Shown piece by piece: positions 19,836-28,518 of a stretch of 64,000 nucleotides of DNA. The notes under the pieces are model-generated. The model worked only from the letters and a program-made list of their open reading frames with translations, had not been told where the DNA came from and searched no databases. Both the position numbers and the translations under genes were made by a program. This stretch comes from CAZJBS01 sp964544475 (GTDB lineage Bacteria; CLD3; SB21), in NCBI GenBank assembly GCA_964544475.1, contig CAZJBS010000013.1, positions 21,913 through 85,912 on the forward strand. The letters are read 5' to 3'. How positions within the stretch are numbered: position 1 is the stretch's first letter; every line of letters begins with the position of its first letter.

Positions 19836-20089
19836 AAAGCCCCCGACATTATTTTTTCCACCACAATTTTTTCACTCTCTTCTTTGCGGAGCGCGATCAG
19901 GCTGCCTTTGACTTGAAAGGAAGTCGGATCGCCAAGGGGACTGCGAAACGCCACCGCCACCTCCGTATCCCGGACGAATCCAAAATCCAGAAGCCGTCGA
20001 CGACTCAGTCCGTCAAGTTGAATTTCACAAATAACAGCCCGTTCGCCGGGCTCGAGATCGGAAAGTTTATTTGTCTTTCTTTCGGTCAT
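19832..20089 (-). CDS. feoA: FeoA-type SH3-like protein
   Basis: An 85-residue cytoplasmic SH3-like protein that accompanies FeoB. The pattern matches FeoA: L-x-D-L-x-x-G-E near the N-terminus, LSRRLLDFGFV around 37-47 and a C-terminal ALRKEESEKIVVE stretch. The ATG at 20089 is preferred because it gives the normal FeoA length; it lies 23 bases inside the dtxR 3' end. A GTG at 20134 would add 15 basic, atypical residues. No clear ribosome binding site is visible, which fits reinitiation after dtxR. The stop overlaps the feoB start. Confidence 0.92.
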   Translation of the reverse strand: MTERKTNKLSDLEPGERAVICEIQLDGLSRRRLLDFGFVRDTEVAVAFRSPLGDPTSFQVKGSLIALRKEESEKIVVEKIMSGAL

Positions 20090-20750
20090 GCGTCGGTTTG
20101 ATTTTTTGAACAAAGATATTATGAGTGACCTCACGGCTCAGAAACTGTTTCTTCCGGCCTTCCACGGAAACGGTCATCGAATCGTCAAAAGCCTCTTTTT
20201 CATCCACATCAAGGGACTGATTCAGCAGCAGATTCATTTTCTTCATCAATTGGAGCAATTGTTTCGAATCCGTGACACGGAGAATCCTTGCGCGATCGCC
20301 GGTCTCCAGCTCTGAAAGCCGCACACCGGTCTGTGCCGCCATCACCCCGTCGTTTGTCGGTATCGGATCGCCGTGAGGATCATATTTGGGAAATCCGAGG
20401 AACTCGTCAATGCGCCGTTCCATTTCGTCGGAAATCACGTGCTCGAGGCGCTCGGCCTCTTCATGCACGTGATCCCAGGTGTAATGGAGAACGGTCACCA
20501 GAAACAATTCAATCAAACGGTGGCGGCGGATCACGCGCAGAGCCAGTTGTTCGCCTTTGTTCGTTAAGCGAACGCCCTGGTACTTCTCGTACGAAACGTA
20601 GCCTTCCCGGCTCAGCTTCTGGATCATGTCTGTCACAGATGCAGACGAAATGCGCAATTTCTCGGCAATGGACGACGTCGTGACGCGATCCTCGAGCGCC
20701 CCGATGCAATAAATCTGCTTTAGGTAATCTTCTGTGCTTCTATTTTCCAT
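20067..20750 (-). CDS. DtxR/MntR-family metal-dependent repressor
   Basis: A 227-residue regulator. A winged helix lies at about 5-65 (SSIAEKLRISSASVTDMIQKL is the recognition region), followed by the metal-binding dimerisation domain with RHRLIELFL near 74-82 and EEAERLEHVI near 97-106, whose Glu and His residues match MntR/IdeR metal ligands. The C-terminal third is an SH3-like FeoA-type domain (GDRARILRV). It heads an operon with feoA and feoB, so Fe(II) is the likely co-repressor, although Mn(II) cannot be excluded. A palindrome overlapping the promoter -10 suggests that it represses its own operon. Confidence 0.93.
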   Translation of the reverse strand: MENRSTEDYLKQIYCIGALEDRVTTSSIAEKLRISSASVTDMIQKLSREGYVSYEKYQGVRLTNKGEQLALRVIRRHRLIELFLVTVLHYTWDHVHEEAERLEHVISDEMERRIDEFLGFPKYDPHGDPIPTNDGVMAAQTGVRLSELETGDRARILRVTDSKQLLQLMKKMNLLLNQSLDVDEKEAFDDSMTVSVEGRKKQFLSREVTHNIFVQKIKPTHDRKKDK

Positions 20751-20755
20751 ACTTA

Positions 20756-20785
20756 ATATTATTTTTAGGAGTTCCTAAATAATAT
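20756..20785. promoter_or_regulatory. Palindromic operator, probable DtxR-family box
   Basis: TTTAGGA (20764-20770) and TCCTAAA (20773-20779) form a perfect inverted repeat around GT. The symmetry extends outward through ATATTATT and AATAATAT with two extra T on one side. It begins six bases upstream of the dtxR ATG and overlaps the -10 of the operon promoter, which is the usual place for a metal-responsive repressor. The TTAGG/CCTAA half-sites resemble IdeR/DtxR boxes. Binding by this DtxR protein is inferred from position and sequence. Confidence 0.75.
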
Positions 20786-20809
20786 AGGGGACTGTGCCAA
20801 GGTTGTCAA
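20781..20809 (-). promoter_or_regulatory. Sigma70-type promoter of dtxR-feoAB
   Basis: On the minus strand a perfect TTGACA (20809-20804) is followed, after exactly 17 bases, by TATATT (20786-20781). The start point would be near 20774, inside the palindromic operator, so bound repressor would block RNA polymerase. Confidence 0.8.
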
Positions 20810-20870
20810 GAGGTTTCTCGGCGGGAAAAACAAAGTCCGGCCCTCGAGAGGCCCTGCGACAAGAATAAAT

Positions 20871-21941
20871 TTACCGGTCGTTTTGGCGGATATGTACGAC
20901 GCGTTGAGGCAATGGAATCTCGATACCGGCTTTGGGCAACGCATCGTGAATTTGTTTTCGGAGCGCATCCGCCACGTCATACAGTTCTTTGTAATGACGC
21001 ACGCGGCCGATCAGCGTGATTTGCACGGCCGACTCGCCCAACTGCGTGACATAAGCCGCCGGCTCGGGATCCGGCATGATTTGTGGAAAGGCCCGGCACA
21101 ACTGGACGAGCATCGTTTTGACCTGATCCAAATCCGTGCCATACGCCACGCCCACGTCAATTTTCAAACGGGTGGCCACGTCGGGGTACGAATAATTGAT
21201 GATCTCGTTTTTGATGATCTGGGAATTGGGTATCGTCACGATGTTGTTGTCGAAATCCAGTATTTTTGTGCTTCGCAAACCAACCTTGACGACGTCGCCA
21301 ACCTGATTATTCTGGGCGATTTTGATGCGGTCGCCCACGCGGAAAGGACGGTCCACCATGATGACGAATCCGGCAATCATATTGGCCAGCGTTTCCTGCG
21401 CGGCAAACGCCAGCGCAAACGACCCGACGCCCAGCGAAACCACGAGGGCTTTGATATCGATTTTGAAATGATCCAGGCAGATGATCGCGGCAATGCTGTA
21501 CAGCAGCAGGTTTGTCACACGTTGGACGAGCGGTACCAGTTCGTCGTCCATGGGGGATTCCGTCCGGGCGGCAATGGTTTCGACATACCATTCGAGCAGC
21601 ACGCGGATCACCTGGGCCAACAGCATCGTAACCAGGGCGACAACCAGAACAAAAAAAACGCCGGCCGCATAGACCCCCCACGCGCCCTGATACGTTTTTT
21701 CAATCCATTCCGACGTGGCAAACAGCGTACAGACCAAAACGATTCGGCGGATGTTTTTTTCGATAACGCCCAGGATACGGTCATCCAACTCGGTTTTCGT
21801 CCTCGAGGTGACCGTTTTGCGGGCCACAAAGGCGGCCAGATGAAGCATTTTTGAGACGACAAATCCACCCGTCATGATGGCCGCCACCTGAACGGCCAGC
21901 AGGACATGTGGATTGTCAAACGTCAGCCACTCCATGATCAT
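20871..21941 (-). CDS. MscS-family small-conductance mechanosensitive channel
   Basis: A 356-residue inner-membrane channel that opens under membrane tension and releases solutes after osmotic downshock. Hydrophobic helices lie at about 9-36, 62-110 and 148-168. The pore helix and start of the beta domain are evident in SLGVGSFALAFAAQE and NMIAGFVIMVDRPFRVGDRI, the hallmark MscS segment. The C-terminal alpha/beta part ends with GIEIPLPQRVVHI, also typical. It starts with ATGA overlap on the cytidine deaminase stop and belongs to the same minus-strand unit. The ATG at 21935 is an alternative start two codons later. Confidence 0.93.
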   Translation of the reverse strand: MIMEWLTFDNPHVLLAVQVAAIMTGGFVVSKMLHLAAFVARKTVTSRTKTELDDRILGVIEKNIRRIVLVCTLFATSEWIEKTYQGAWGVYAAGVFFVLVVALVTMLLAQVIRVLLEWYVETIAARTESPMDDELVPLVQRVTNLLLYSIAAIICLDHFKIDIKALVVSLGVGSFALAFAAQETLANMIAGFVIMVDRPFRVGDRIKIAQNNQVGDVVKVGLRSTKILDFDNNIVTIPNSQIIKNEIINYSYPDVATRLKIDVGVAYGTDLDQVKTMLVQLCRAFPQIMPDPEPAAYVTQLGESAVQITLIGRVRHYKELYDVADALRKQIHDALPKAGIEIPLPQRVVHIRQNDR

Positions 21942-22342
21942 GTCAGGTTTTTGGATCCAAAAGCGTGGGGCAAAAGATCGGAGGTTTTGAAGACCTCAAA
22001 ATCGCCGCGCAGGTTGGCGCAGATGATTCGTGCGTCCGGCGCGAAATCATGAATCACCTGCCGGCACGCGCCACAGGGATAACAAACGCCCGGCGTGTCC
22101 GCCACGACCACCACGGTGTCGATATTCAGCCAGCCTTCCGACACGGCTTTGAAAATCGCGACACGCTCGGCGCACATGGTGAGCCCGTAGGAACTGACTT
22201 CGATATTGCAGCCTGCCATTTCCCGACCGTCCGCCGTCAAAACGACGCATCCAACGGCAAAGCGGGAATACGGCGCGACGGCCCGTTCTCTCGCCTGGAT
22301 GGCCCTCTCAATGAGCTTCTTCGCCTCGTCCGCAACCGTCAT
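21938..22342 (-). CDS. cdd: Cytidine deaminase
   Basis: A 134-residue homotetrameric-type enzyme that hydrolytically deaminates cytidine and deoxycytidine for pyrimidine salvage. Zinc ligands are C57 (MCAE, catalytic E59), C90 and C93 (PCGAC); the substrate loop CNIEVSSYG precedes them, and the tail LLPHAFG is typical. The ATG at 22342 overlaps the pyrC stop by ATGA and is preferred over one four codons upstream. Overlaps on both sides (pyrC and mscS) show a coupled pyrimidine cluster. Confidence 0.95.
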   Translation of the reverse strand: MTVADEAKKLIERAIQARERAVAPYSRFAVGCVVLTADGREMAGCNIEVSSYGLTMCAERVAIFKAVSEGWLNIDTVVVVADTPGVCYPCGACRQVIHDFAPDARIICANLRGDFEVFKTSDLLPHAFGSKNLT

Positions 22343-23637
22343 TCCACGAACCACATGTTCTTGTTGATCACACCGGCGCTGCGCCCGCGAAGCGTGTAAC
22401 CATCAAACGGCGTATTTCCGCCCTTCGAACACGTCGAGGCAACCCGGAACGTCCACGAGGTGGTTTCGTCCACCAGGGTCAAATTCGCCGGCGCCCCCGC
22501 CATGATCTCCGGCAATGGCAGTCCCAGGATACGGCGTGGCGCGATGGCCAGCTTTTCAATCGCGCGTTCCGTTGACAGGAGGCCCGTATGCACAAGACGG
22601 GTCCACGTCAGGCCGACACAGGATTCCAACCCTGTGATGCCAAAAGCCGCCTGATCAAACTCACATTCCTTGTCTTCCGTCGTGTGCGGGGCATGATCCG
22701 TGGCAATGGCGTCGATGGTCCCGTCCTGGAGGCCTTTGAGAATTTCCGCCACATCGTCGTTTTCTCTGAGCGGCGGATTCATCTTGGCCATGGTGTTATA
22801 GTTGCGAACGGCCTCGTCCGTCAAGGTGAAGTGATGCGGGCACACCTCACACGTCACCTGCACGCCCCTTTTCTTGGCCTCACGGATCAGGCGGACTGTG
22901 CCGGCCGTCGAAATGTGGGCAATATGTACCCGGGAGCCGCTGTATTCGGCCAGCAGAATATCCCGGCCGACGACGATGTCTTCGGCCATACGCGGTATGC
23001 CTCTGAGTCCCAGTTGGGTGGAAACCAGTCCTTCGTGCATCGTGCCTTTGTTAGCGAGACATTTGTCCTCCGCATGTTCGATGACGGGAATGCCGAACAT
23101 CTTCACATATTCCAAGGCGCGTCTCATGATTTCGGCATTGTACACCGGATCCCCGTCGTCCGTGATGCCCACCGCGCCTGCATTTACCAATTCGCCGATT
23201 TCAGCCAGTTCCTTGCCCTCGCGGTTCTTGGTCACACAGCCGATGGGAAAAACGTCCACCAGATGGCCGACCGCGCGCGAACGTATCAACGCCACGGTGT
23301 CGGCCGTATCTATGGGCGGCGTGGTATTGGGCATGCAGGCCACGGCCGTAAAACCTCCGGCCATGGCGGCATTGCAGCCGGTGGTCACCGTTTCTTTGTC
23401 TTCGCGTCCGGGCTCCCGCAAGTGCACATGCATGTCCATGAAGCCGTGTGTCACCGTTTTGCCGGACACGTCCAATTCGGTGGCGCCCGCCGAGTTGAAG
23501 CGTCCTATGTTTTCGATTTTGCCCTTGACGATCAGGATATCCGTCATGTCGTTCCGCGAACGGACCACATCCACCAATCTGGCATTCTTCACCACCAAAC
23601 GGTCGGGCAGAGGTTTTGGAAAAATCTGGCGTGCCAT
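22339..23637 (-). CDS. pyrC: Dihydroorotase, class I
   Basis: A 432-residue zinc amidohydrolase that interconverts carbamoyl-aspartate and dihydroorotate in pyrimidine synthesis. The metal-binding HVH is at 70-72 in MDMHVHLREPG; GGFTAVACMPNT follows at about 92-103. ITDDGDPV carries the bridging aspartate used by class I enzymes, VIEHAED and HISTAG supply histidines, and ATDHAPHT near 315 gives the catalytic aspartate. All catalytic residues I can check are present, so it is probably active and not a PyrC' pseudo-subunit. No pyrB lies in the window. It is translationally coupled to cdd. Confidence 0.94.
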   Translation of the reverse strand: MARQIFPKPLPDRLVVKNARLVDVVRSRNDMTDILIVKGKIENIGRFNSAGATELDVSGKTVTHGFMDMHVHLREPGREDKETVTTGCNAAMAGGFTAVACMPNTTPPIDTADTVALIRSRAVGHLVDVFPIGCVTKNREGKELAEIGELVNAGAVGITDDGDPVYNAEIMRRALEYVKMFGIPVIEHAEDKCLANKGTMHEGLVSTQLGLRGIPRMAEDIVVGRDILLAEYSGSRVHIAHISTAGTVRLIREAKKRGVQVTCEVCPHHFTLTDEAVRNYNTMAKMNPPLRENDDVAEILKGLQDGTIDAIATDHAPHTTEDKECEFDQAAFGITGLESCVGLTWTRLVHTGLLSTERAIEKLAIAPRRILGLPLPEIMAGAPANLTLVDETTSWTFRVASTCSKGGNTPFDGYTLRGRSAGVINKNMWFVE

Positions 23638-23646
23638 GATGCGTCG

Positions 23647-24015
23647 TTATTCGTTGATGAAGGAGAAAATGATAAAGCCGATCACCAGACCGGCCAATGG
23701 ATAAACCCAGAAATTCATGGCGTGCCCGACCGGTCTGTACCGCAGCGTGGCGATTTCCGTCAACTCCACATCACGGAAAAGATTGCCGGATTGCAACGTC
23801 ACAATCCCTTCTCCGACTGAAAAGAAGGTACCTTCAACCATGGTTCCGTCTCGAAGCACAACCTGAAACCACTCATTGGCCTTTGCTTTCGCAAACCTTT
23901 CCTGAAGGACAGTTTGACCGTTGTTGCCGCCAGTCGTCCGTTCCTCGCGGACCTGATAGGATCGGGTGCAGCCCATCATCATCGCGAGAACCAACCAGGG
24001 TACCAATTTTGACAT
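23647..24015 (-). CDS. Small putative lipoprotein with C-terminal membrane segment
   Basis: A 122-residue protein of unknown function. The N-terminus has a hydrophobic stretch ending in AMMMGC with Cys16 as a possible lipidation site. The middle (about 45-90) reads like a small beta barrel of LSm or SH3 type (VVLRDGTMVEGTFFSV, then GIVTLQSG), and a hydrophobic helix fills about 98-119. It lies nine bases from the globin gene and ten from pyrC, so it is co-transcribed. No catalytic motif is visible. Confidence 0.65.
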   Translation of the reverse strand: MSKLVPWLVLAMMMGCTRSYQVREERTTGGNNGQTVLQERFAKAKANEWFQVVLRDGTMVEGTFFSVGEGIVTLQSGNLFRDVELTEIATLRYRPVGHAMNFWVYPLAGLVIGFIIFSFINE

Positions 24016-24023
24016 GGGGCAAA

Positions 24024-24413
24024 CTACTTATTTTTCATCGAATCCGCAACGACGGAAAAGAAATCGATCAAACGGCGCTGTATACCCTCATCCGGTATGC
24101 TCGCCTCGACAGCCTTGGTCATACAGAACATCCATTGGTCGCGCTCACGATCGCCGATGGGAAACGGCATGTGCCGCGCCCGCAAGCGGGGATGACCATG
24201 AGCGTTGACATACCATGGCGGCCCGCCGAAGCGGCCGACCAAAAACGTGAAGAGTTTCTCCTTCGGGTGTGACAAATCGGCCGGGTGCAGCCGGCGGATG
24301 ACGGCAACGGCCGGATCGGTGTCCATGATCCCGTAAAACCGATCGACCAGCGATCGTATGGTCTCCTCACCCAGCCGGTCATACAGAAGCCCAATGTCCT
24401 CCGGAATGGTCAT
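24024..24413 (-). CDS. Truncated haemoglobin, group II
   Basis: A 129-residue 2-on-2 globin binding haem. The proximal histidine is H81 in RARHMPF, preceded by the group II pattern GGPPWY at 63-68 and GHPRLR at 73-78. The conserved Trp of helix G is W94 (RDQWMFCM), and the B-helix FY pair is at 26-27 in DRFYGIMD. This is standard size for the family. Group II globins are linked to O2 or NO handling; the physiological role here is not evident. It is flanked by two putative lipoprotein genes at spacings of about ten bases. Confidence 0.92.
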   Translation of the reverse strand: MTIPEDIGLLYDRLGEETIRSLVDRFYGIMDTDPAVAVIRRLHPADLSHPKEKLFTFLVGRFGGPPWYVNAHGHPRLRARHMPFPIGDRERDQWMFCMTKAVEASIPDEGIQRRLIDFFSVVADSMKNK

Positions 24414-24422
24414 GCCCCGACG

Positions 24423-26033
24423 CTACTTGACCGGCCTTCCAAACAAGTCAACGTTGGTCACCTGAAACGGTATCTGAATGAATGTCACGTCGTCATTGAT
24501 TTCCGCCTTGATGACGCCATCCGTTGGCAGGGTGTGCTCAAACGAGTACGACCATGACGACGTACCGTCATAGGAACTCGAGTAATAATTGATGGGCATG
24601 AGACGTTGACCGTCGGCGCTGAAGAACTGTACCTCGCGGATCGTCTTGTCATCCACATTGAATTTGATTTTGATGTCGTGCTGGTATTCGGACTCGTTGA
24701 TTTCTTCGATCGTGGCTCCAAACTCGGTGCCGGCGGCGGCTGTTTCGAAACGGCGTATACCGGTGTCGATGACTTTGGTCGATCCGGCCACCTGACCAAA
24801 AACGGTTCCAGCCACGGTTTTCAGTCCCTTCACGGCGTCGGACGGCTGGCGCAGGGTGAAGTTCCACTTCACGTGCATCTTGTCCTTCGACACGTCCGTC
24901 CATGTCACCTCACGGTTCCATTCGTCGGGCATCAGGTCCTCCCCGTTGTCGGCGATCGCGGTCGTCAGCACGACCTTTTCAACGGCCATGATGGCACCCG
25001 GCAATTCCGCAATGAATGTCGCCTGATAACTCCGGTCATCGCCGAACAATTCGTAATTGGGATCGGCCATGTTGGCGTAAGCCATTCTTGCGATGCGCAC
25101 GCTTTTGAAATCGCCGCCCTTGTAGTTGGCGACCGGCGCTTTGAGAGCGGCGCCCGTGGCGCTTTCCGACAGATCAATACCCAGCGCGACCAACATCGCG
25201 TCGTATCCGGCCCGGGCCGCCGAGGCTTCGGATTCATAGTCAAAAAGGGGTTTGAAAGGTCCTTTGAATTCGGCCATCACAGGCCCCTTCTCTCCAAAAA
25301 GCATTTCCCTGAGTTCGTCGCCCATGGGCGGCTTGTCTTTGATGTTGGCGCCGGCCTGCGCCTGACGTCGAATGAAGGCATCGTCCGCCATGAGTCGTTC
25401 GAGCGCGTCGAGCATCTTCTGGCCCTCCATGGACAGGGACAACCGTCCCTGCTTGCCGGTTTTGAAATTCGTGCTCTTTTGCAATTGGCCCGGCAAACGT
25501 ATGGAAATGTCCGTCTTCATGGTGCCGAGTATGGCCGTCAACATCGGTTTCATCTGCTGGAAGCCGGCTTTCTGTTCCTTGATCGCCTGATCCAATTCCT
25601 CCTTGGTGGGCGCTTTGGAGGCGGTGTTCCGGGCCTTGTTTTCATCGCCGCCAATCGAAACCGTCATGGTTTTCTTGTTTTGGACCAATGAGACACTGTC
25701 CAGCATGCTGATCTCTTTGAATCGTACGACACGGAGGTCCTTGAAATATGCCGTGCCTTTGAAAAAGGACTTGCCGTCGTCCATCGTCTTTATTTCGATA
25801 TCTTTCCATGTATCAATTCCGGACGATTTTCTCAGAACATCTTTGGCGAGAGCTCCGGGGCCGGCCGCCTCTTTGCCGCCGATATTACCCAATTGGGACA
25901 TCATGGAAGCCGACTGCACTTCGACGACCACGCGGCCGCTGCCGTCGGGATTGATTTCATAATCGAGTTTCGTTTCGTAACAGGATGTCAGCGACATCGC
26001 AAGGATGGCAATCCATAAGCGGGTCAACTTCAT
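24423..26033 (-). CDS. Putative lipoprotein of unknown function
   Basis: A 536-residue exported protein that I cannot assign. A signal peptide ends in LTSC with the lipidated Cys at 18, directly followed by YETKLDYEINPDGSG, a start seen in exported proteins carrying a beta-rich N-terminal domain. Residues about 150-260 are Lys/Gln-rich and probably helical. The C-terminal 110 residues contain Tyr/Ser/Trp-rich strands (YYSSSYDGTSSWSYSFEH). No enzyme motif stands out. It is part of the tight minus-strand run downstream of the RlmI-type gene. Confidence 0.7.
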   Translation of the reverse strand: MKLTRLWIAILAMSLTSCYETKLDYEINPDGSGRVVVEVQSASMMSQLGNIGGKEAAGPGALAKDVLRKSSGIDTWKDIEIKTMDDGKSFFKGTAYFKDLRVVRFKEISMLDSVSLVQNKKTMTVSIGGDENKARNTASKAPTKEELDQAIKEQKAGFQQMKPMLTAILGTMKTDISIRLPGQLQKSTNFKTGKQGRLSLSMEGQKMLDALERLMADDAFIRRQAQAGANIKDKPPMGDELREMLFGEKGPVMAEFKGPFKPLFDYESEASAARAGYDAMLVALGIDLSESATGAALKAPVANYKGGDFKSVRIARMAYANMADPNYELFGDDRSYQATFIAELPGAIMAVEKVVLTTAIADNGEDLMPDEWNREVTWTDVSKDKMHVKWNFTLRQPSDAVKGLKTVAGTVFGQVAGSTKVIDTGIRRFETAAAGTEFGATIEEINESEYQHDIKIKFNVDDKTIREVQFFSADGQRLMPINYYSSSYDGTSSWSYSFEHTLPTDGVIKAEINDDVTFIQIPFQVTNVDLFGRPVK

Positions 26034-26054
26034 ACGGGTCTCCGATCATTGGGT

Positions 26055-27233
26055 TCAAACCACTTGAAAGTAAATGGTTTTCAAATACAAGGTTTCCGGA
26101 ATTTGCAAAATCCAGGGATGATCATCGGGTTGATACGTGATGGTGACGGCCCGCAACCGCATGCCAAGATCGGCGGATGCGTAGCGTGCGGCTTCCACCA
26201 TCATATCCACGGACATGTGGTAGGCGCAGGACGAAAGGATCAGGTGACCGCCATGCCTGAGTAATTGCAAGGCCGGTACCATCAGTTCCCAATACGTCCA
26301 CTTCAAACGGTCGGCGCCTTCTTTTTTCTTGGCAAAGGCCGGCGGATCTATCACCACGACATCGTATCGGGCCAGATGCCCCGGCGCGTGCTCTTTCAGA
26401 AAAGCAAACGCATCGGCGGTTTTAAATTCGCAGGTCACTCGGTTCAGGGCGGCATTGTCGGATGCCCACGCGAGAGCTTCCGTATCCTGATCGACGCCGG
26501 TTACGATACCCCCGGACGCGGCCATGGCGACGCTGAAACCACCGGAATAACAGAACAGATCCAAACAACGGTAACCCGGCCGTACCAGCGACCTCACCAG
26601 ATGGCGGTTGTCCCGTTGATCCAGATAAAAGCCGGTCTTATGGCCCGTCGCGGGCTGAATCCGGAAAGTAAGATCGTTTTCAGTGATAACGAGATCGGAC
26701 GGCAACCGGCCATAAAGCAGTCCCTGTGTTTTTTCCAATCCCTCCTCGGCGCGTGAATCCATGTCACTGCGCTCGTAAACGGCATCCGGTTGGACAAGCT
26801 CCACAAGGTTTTCGACGATGGCGTTTTTCATTTTTTCCATGCCCAGGGTCCGGATCTGCACGACGAGTGTTTTTCCAAACCGGTCGACGATGAGTCCCGG
26901 CAGACCGTCGGCTTCGGCGTGAACCAACCGATACCCATTGGAAGACAGGCGCAGACCGGCACGGTAGTCGACCGCACGCTTGAGTCTGTGAAACAGAAAT
27001 TCCTTGTGAATCGCCACGTTTTGCCGGGCCAGCATGCGGATGAGAATGTGGGACTTTGAATTGTACATACCGACGCCCACAAACGCGTCCCCATCGTCGA
27101 CGACTTCTACGATGGAGCCGTCCTCGATGTCCCGCCGGTCTTTCCATTGGGTTGCCACGTCGTCGCGAAAAACCCACAGGTAATGATTGCGAAGTTTCTT
27201 CGCCTTGTTCTCCTTGAGTCGTATCCGATGCAT
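26055..27233 (-). CDS. Class I rRNA methyltransferase, RlmI/YwbD type
   Basis: A 392-residue SAM-dependent RNA cytosine-C5 methyltransferase candidate. An N-terminal PUA domain covers about 2-75. A family linker with RYRL-like HAEADGLPGLIVDRFG is at 105-120 and GHKTGFYLDQR at 197-208. SAM motif I is LDLFCYSGG at 224-232, motif IV is IDPPAFAKKK at 295-304, and the late motif is SSCAYHMS. In Escherichia coli RlmI modifies C1962 of 23S rRNA. The exact target here is by family only. It starts four bases after the stop of the V4R-like gene. Confidence 0.9.
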   Translation of the reverse strand: MHRIRLKENKAKKLRNHYLWVFRDDVATQWKDRRDIEDGSIVEVVDDGDAFVGVGMYNSKSHILIRMLARQNVAIHKEFLFHRLKRAVDYRAGLRLSSNGYRLVHAEADGLPGLIVDRFGKTLVVQIRTLGMEKMKNAIVENLVELVQPDAVYERSDMDSRAEEGLEKTQGLLYGRLPSDLVITENDLTFRIQPATGHKTGFYLDQRDNRHLVRSLVRPGYRCLDLFCYSGGFSVAMAASGGIVTGVDQDTEALAWASDNAALNRVTCEFKTADAFAFLKEHAPGHLARYDVVVIDPPAFAKKKEGADRLKWTYWELMVPALQLLRHGGHLILSSCAYHMSVDMMVEAARYASADLGMRLRAVTITYQPDDHPWILQIPETLYLKTIYFQVV

Positions 27234-27237
27234 AGGA

Positions 27238-27834
27238 TCACCAGGTCACTACATACGTACAGGCGTCGGCGCCGTTCTTCCGGCAAGGCTTGGTATCATC
27301 GTGTTCGACAAACGCGGCCGCCTCGAACCGCCGCACGATCGACGTGATGATGCCGCGATCAAAGTCGCACGGGTAGGGATTTTCACACACGGAGACAATG
27401 CGCCGCTTTCCTTCGACCGGTTCGTAGCCATAATGGCCGATACCGTCGAGCATTTGGCCGGATTCGGGATTGAACATCACAACGCCGTTCCGGCGGTGAT
27501 TCAGATGGTAGGCAATGTCGATAGACTGGACGGCCGTGAATACATCGTTGACCCAGATGGGGAATATCGCGTTCCTCGGAATGGCCAGGCCGATGCTGTA
27601 CAACATACTGCTGCCGATTTGTCCGGCGATCTTCTCGAACACGCGAAGCCAGGCTTCCTGCGAATACCAGGCCTCCGGCTCCAGGCGGACCAGACCGTCG
27701 GATTGTTCGGTACCGATGCCCTCCTGGATCAGCAGTCTGGAGGCGCCGGCCTTATAGGACCCAACGCCGTCCACGATCGCGTAGACCGTCTGCCCGTTGA
27801 CTTCAATACCTTTTTCAAACGCCCTAAACTGCAC
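27238..27834 (-). CDS. V4R/HNOB-like sensor domain protein (tentative)
   Basis: A 198-residue single-domain protein. The C-terminal third has the layout of V4R or haem-NO-binding-like domains: a GHYGYE stretch, then VCENPYPCDFDRGI, a helix ending RRF, VEHDDTKPCR and finally GADACTYVVTW. Cysteines in PYPC, KPC and DAC could bind a metal or cofactor. The start codon is GTG. It is the first gene of the minus-strand run, divergent from the small gene at 28183. The family assignment is by fold pattern only; the ligand is unknown. Confidence 0.5.
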   Translation of the reverse strand: MQFRAFEKGIEVNGQTVYAIVDGVGSYKAGASRLLIQEGIGTEQSDGLVRLEPEAWYSQEAWLRVFEKIAGQIGSSMLYSIGLAIPRNAIFPIWVNDVFTAVQSIDIAYHLNHRRNGVVMFNPESGQMLDGIGHYGYEPVEGKRRIVSVCENPYPCDFDRGIITSIVRRFEAAAFVEHDDTKPCRKNGADACTYVVTW

Positions 27835-28182
27835 GTCACCACCATGGTTGAATTTGGTTGCGGCAATGTAAAGAAAAAAGTACCAGACTCAAAGGGATTT
27901 ATCACTCACAGGCCAGCAAGTGCCGACCTTGGCACACAGACCAATCGACATTGTTTCCGACGCCCACGGCCGCCGTTAAGTCGATAATCGACTCTTTTTA
28001 TTGCACTGTCTCATCATGGTTCATCGTGTCTCATTTCGATTCGCTTTTTCAGTTGAAGATTCGTGGTTTTCCAAGGTAAATACTTGAAAATACAATTATT
28101 AAAGTTTGGCCACGCTTTTGTATTACAGGAGGCTAGTCGAAATGGTAACGATTTCTTAACCCAACCTAAGGAGTATTTCTTT
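27835..28182. other. Divergent intergenic region
   Basis: No gene seen. It separates the GTG-started V4R-like gene (minus) from the small gene at 28183 (plus), so promoters for both are expected here, but I do not see a good -35/-10 pair. The plus-strand half is AT-rich. A perfect palindrome AGTCGAT-A-ATCGACT lies at 27979-27993 followed by CTTTTTATT, which could be an operator or a weak terminator. Confidence 0.4.
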
Positions 28183-28518
28183 ATGCAGTGCAAGAGCAAA
28201 TCATTGGCTGCACGGAAGGAAAAGGACAAGCAAATCCTGACGGATCTTGAATCCGCGATACTGAAAATTGGCCTGAACTCCGAACCGGCGTCGGCCAACG
28301 TGGTGGCCAAGAGATTGCATATGAAGGAAAACAGCCGCAACATTGCGATGATCAGGGCATCCCTGGAGAAGTTGTTGCAAGATCAGAAGGTGTATCGTTG
28401 CGGAAGCCGGTATGCGATCGACTATCGCGGTGGGATAAATCTCATGCAGTCATTTTGTATCAAACTCTCGGAAAACAATTACAAGATCAACAACTTTGCT
28501 TTTGATCATCTGGCCTGA
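28183..28518 (+). CDS. Small winged-helix-like protein, unknown function
   Basis: A 111-residue basic protein. A strong Shine-Dalgarno (TAAGGAG) lies about ten bases upstream of the ATG and fixes the start. Residues about 15-80 could form a winged helix: helix (ILTDLESAIL), ASANVVAKRLHM as helix-turn-helix, then IRASLEKLLQDQKVYRCG with a wing-like hairpin ending YAIDY. No enzymatic motif. It is monocistronic, divergent from the V4R-like gene, and ends right at a 10-bp perfect hairpin. A DNA-binding role is an inference from secondary-structure pattern. Confidence 0.6.
   Translation: MQCKSKSLAARKEKDKQILTDLESAILKIGLNSEPASANVVAKRLHMKENSRNIAMIRASLEKLLQDQKVYRCGSRYAIDYRGGINLMQSFCIKLSENNYKINNFAFDHLA

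Noticed and set aside
20811..20870. Possible terminator 3' of mscS (GGCCTC/GAGGGCC with a T-rich tail on the minus strand)
   Set aside because: The stem has a bulge and the T run is interrupted; too weak to list as a feature.
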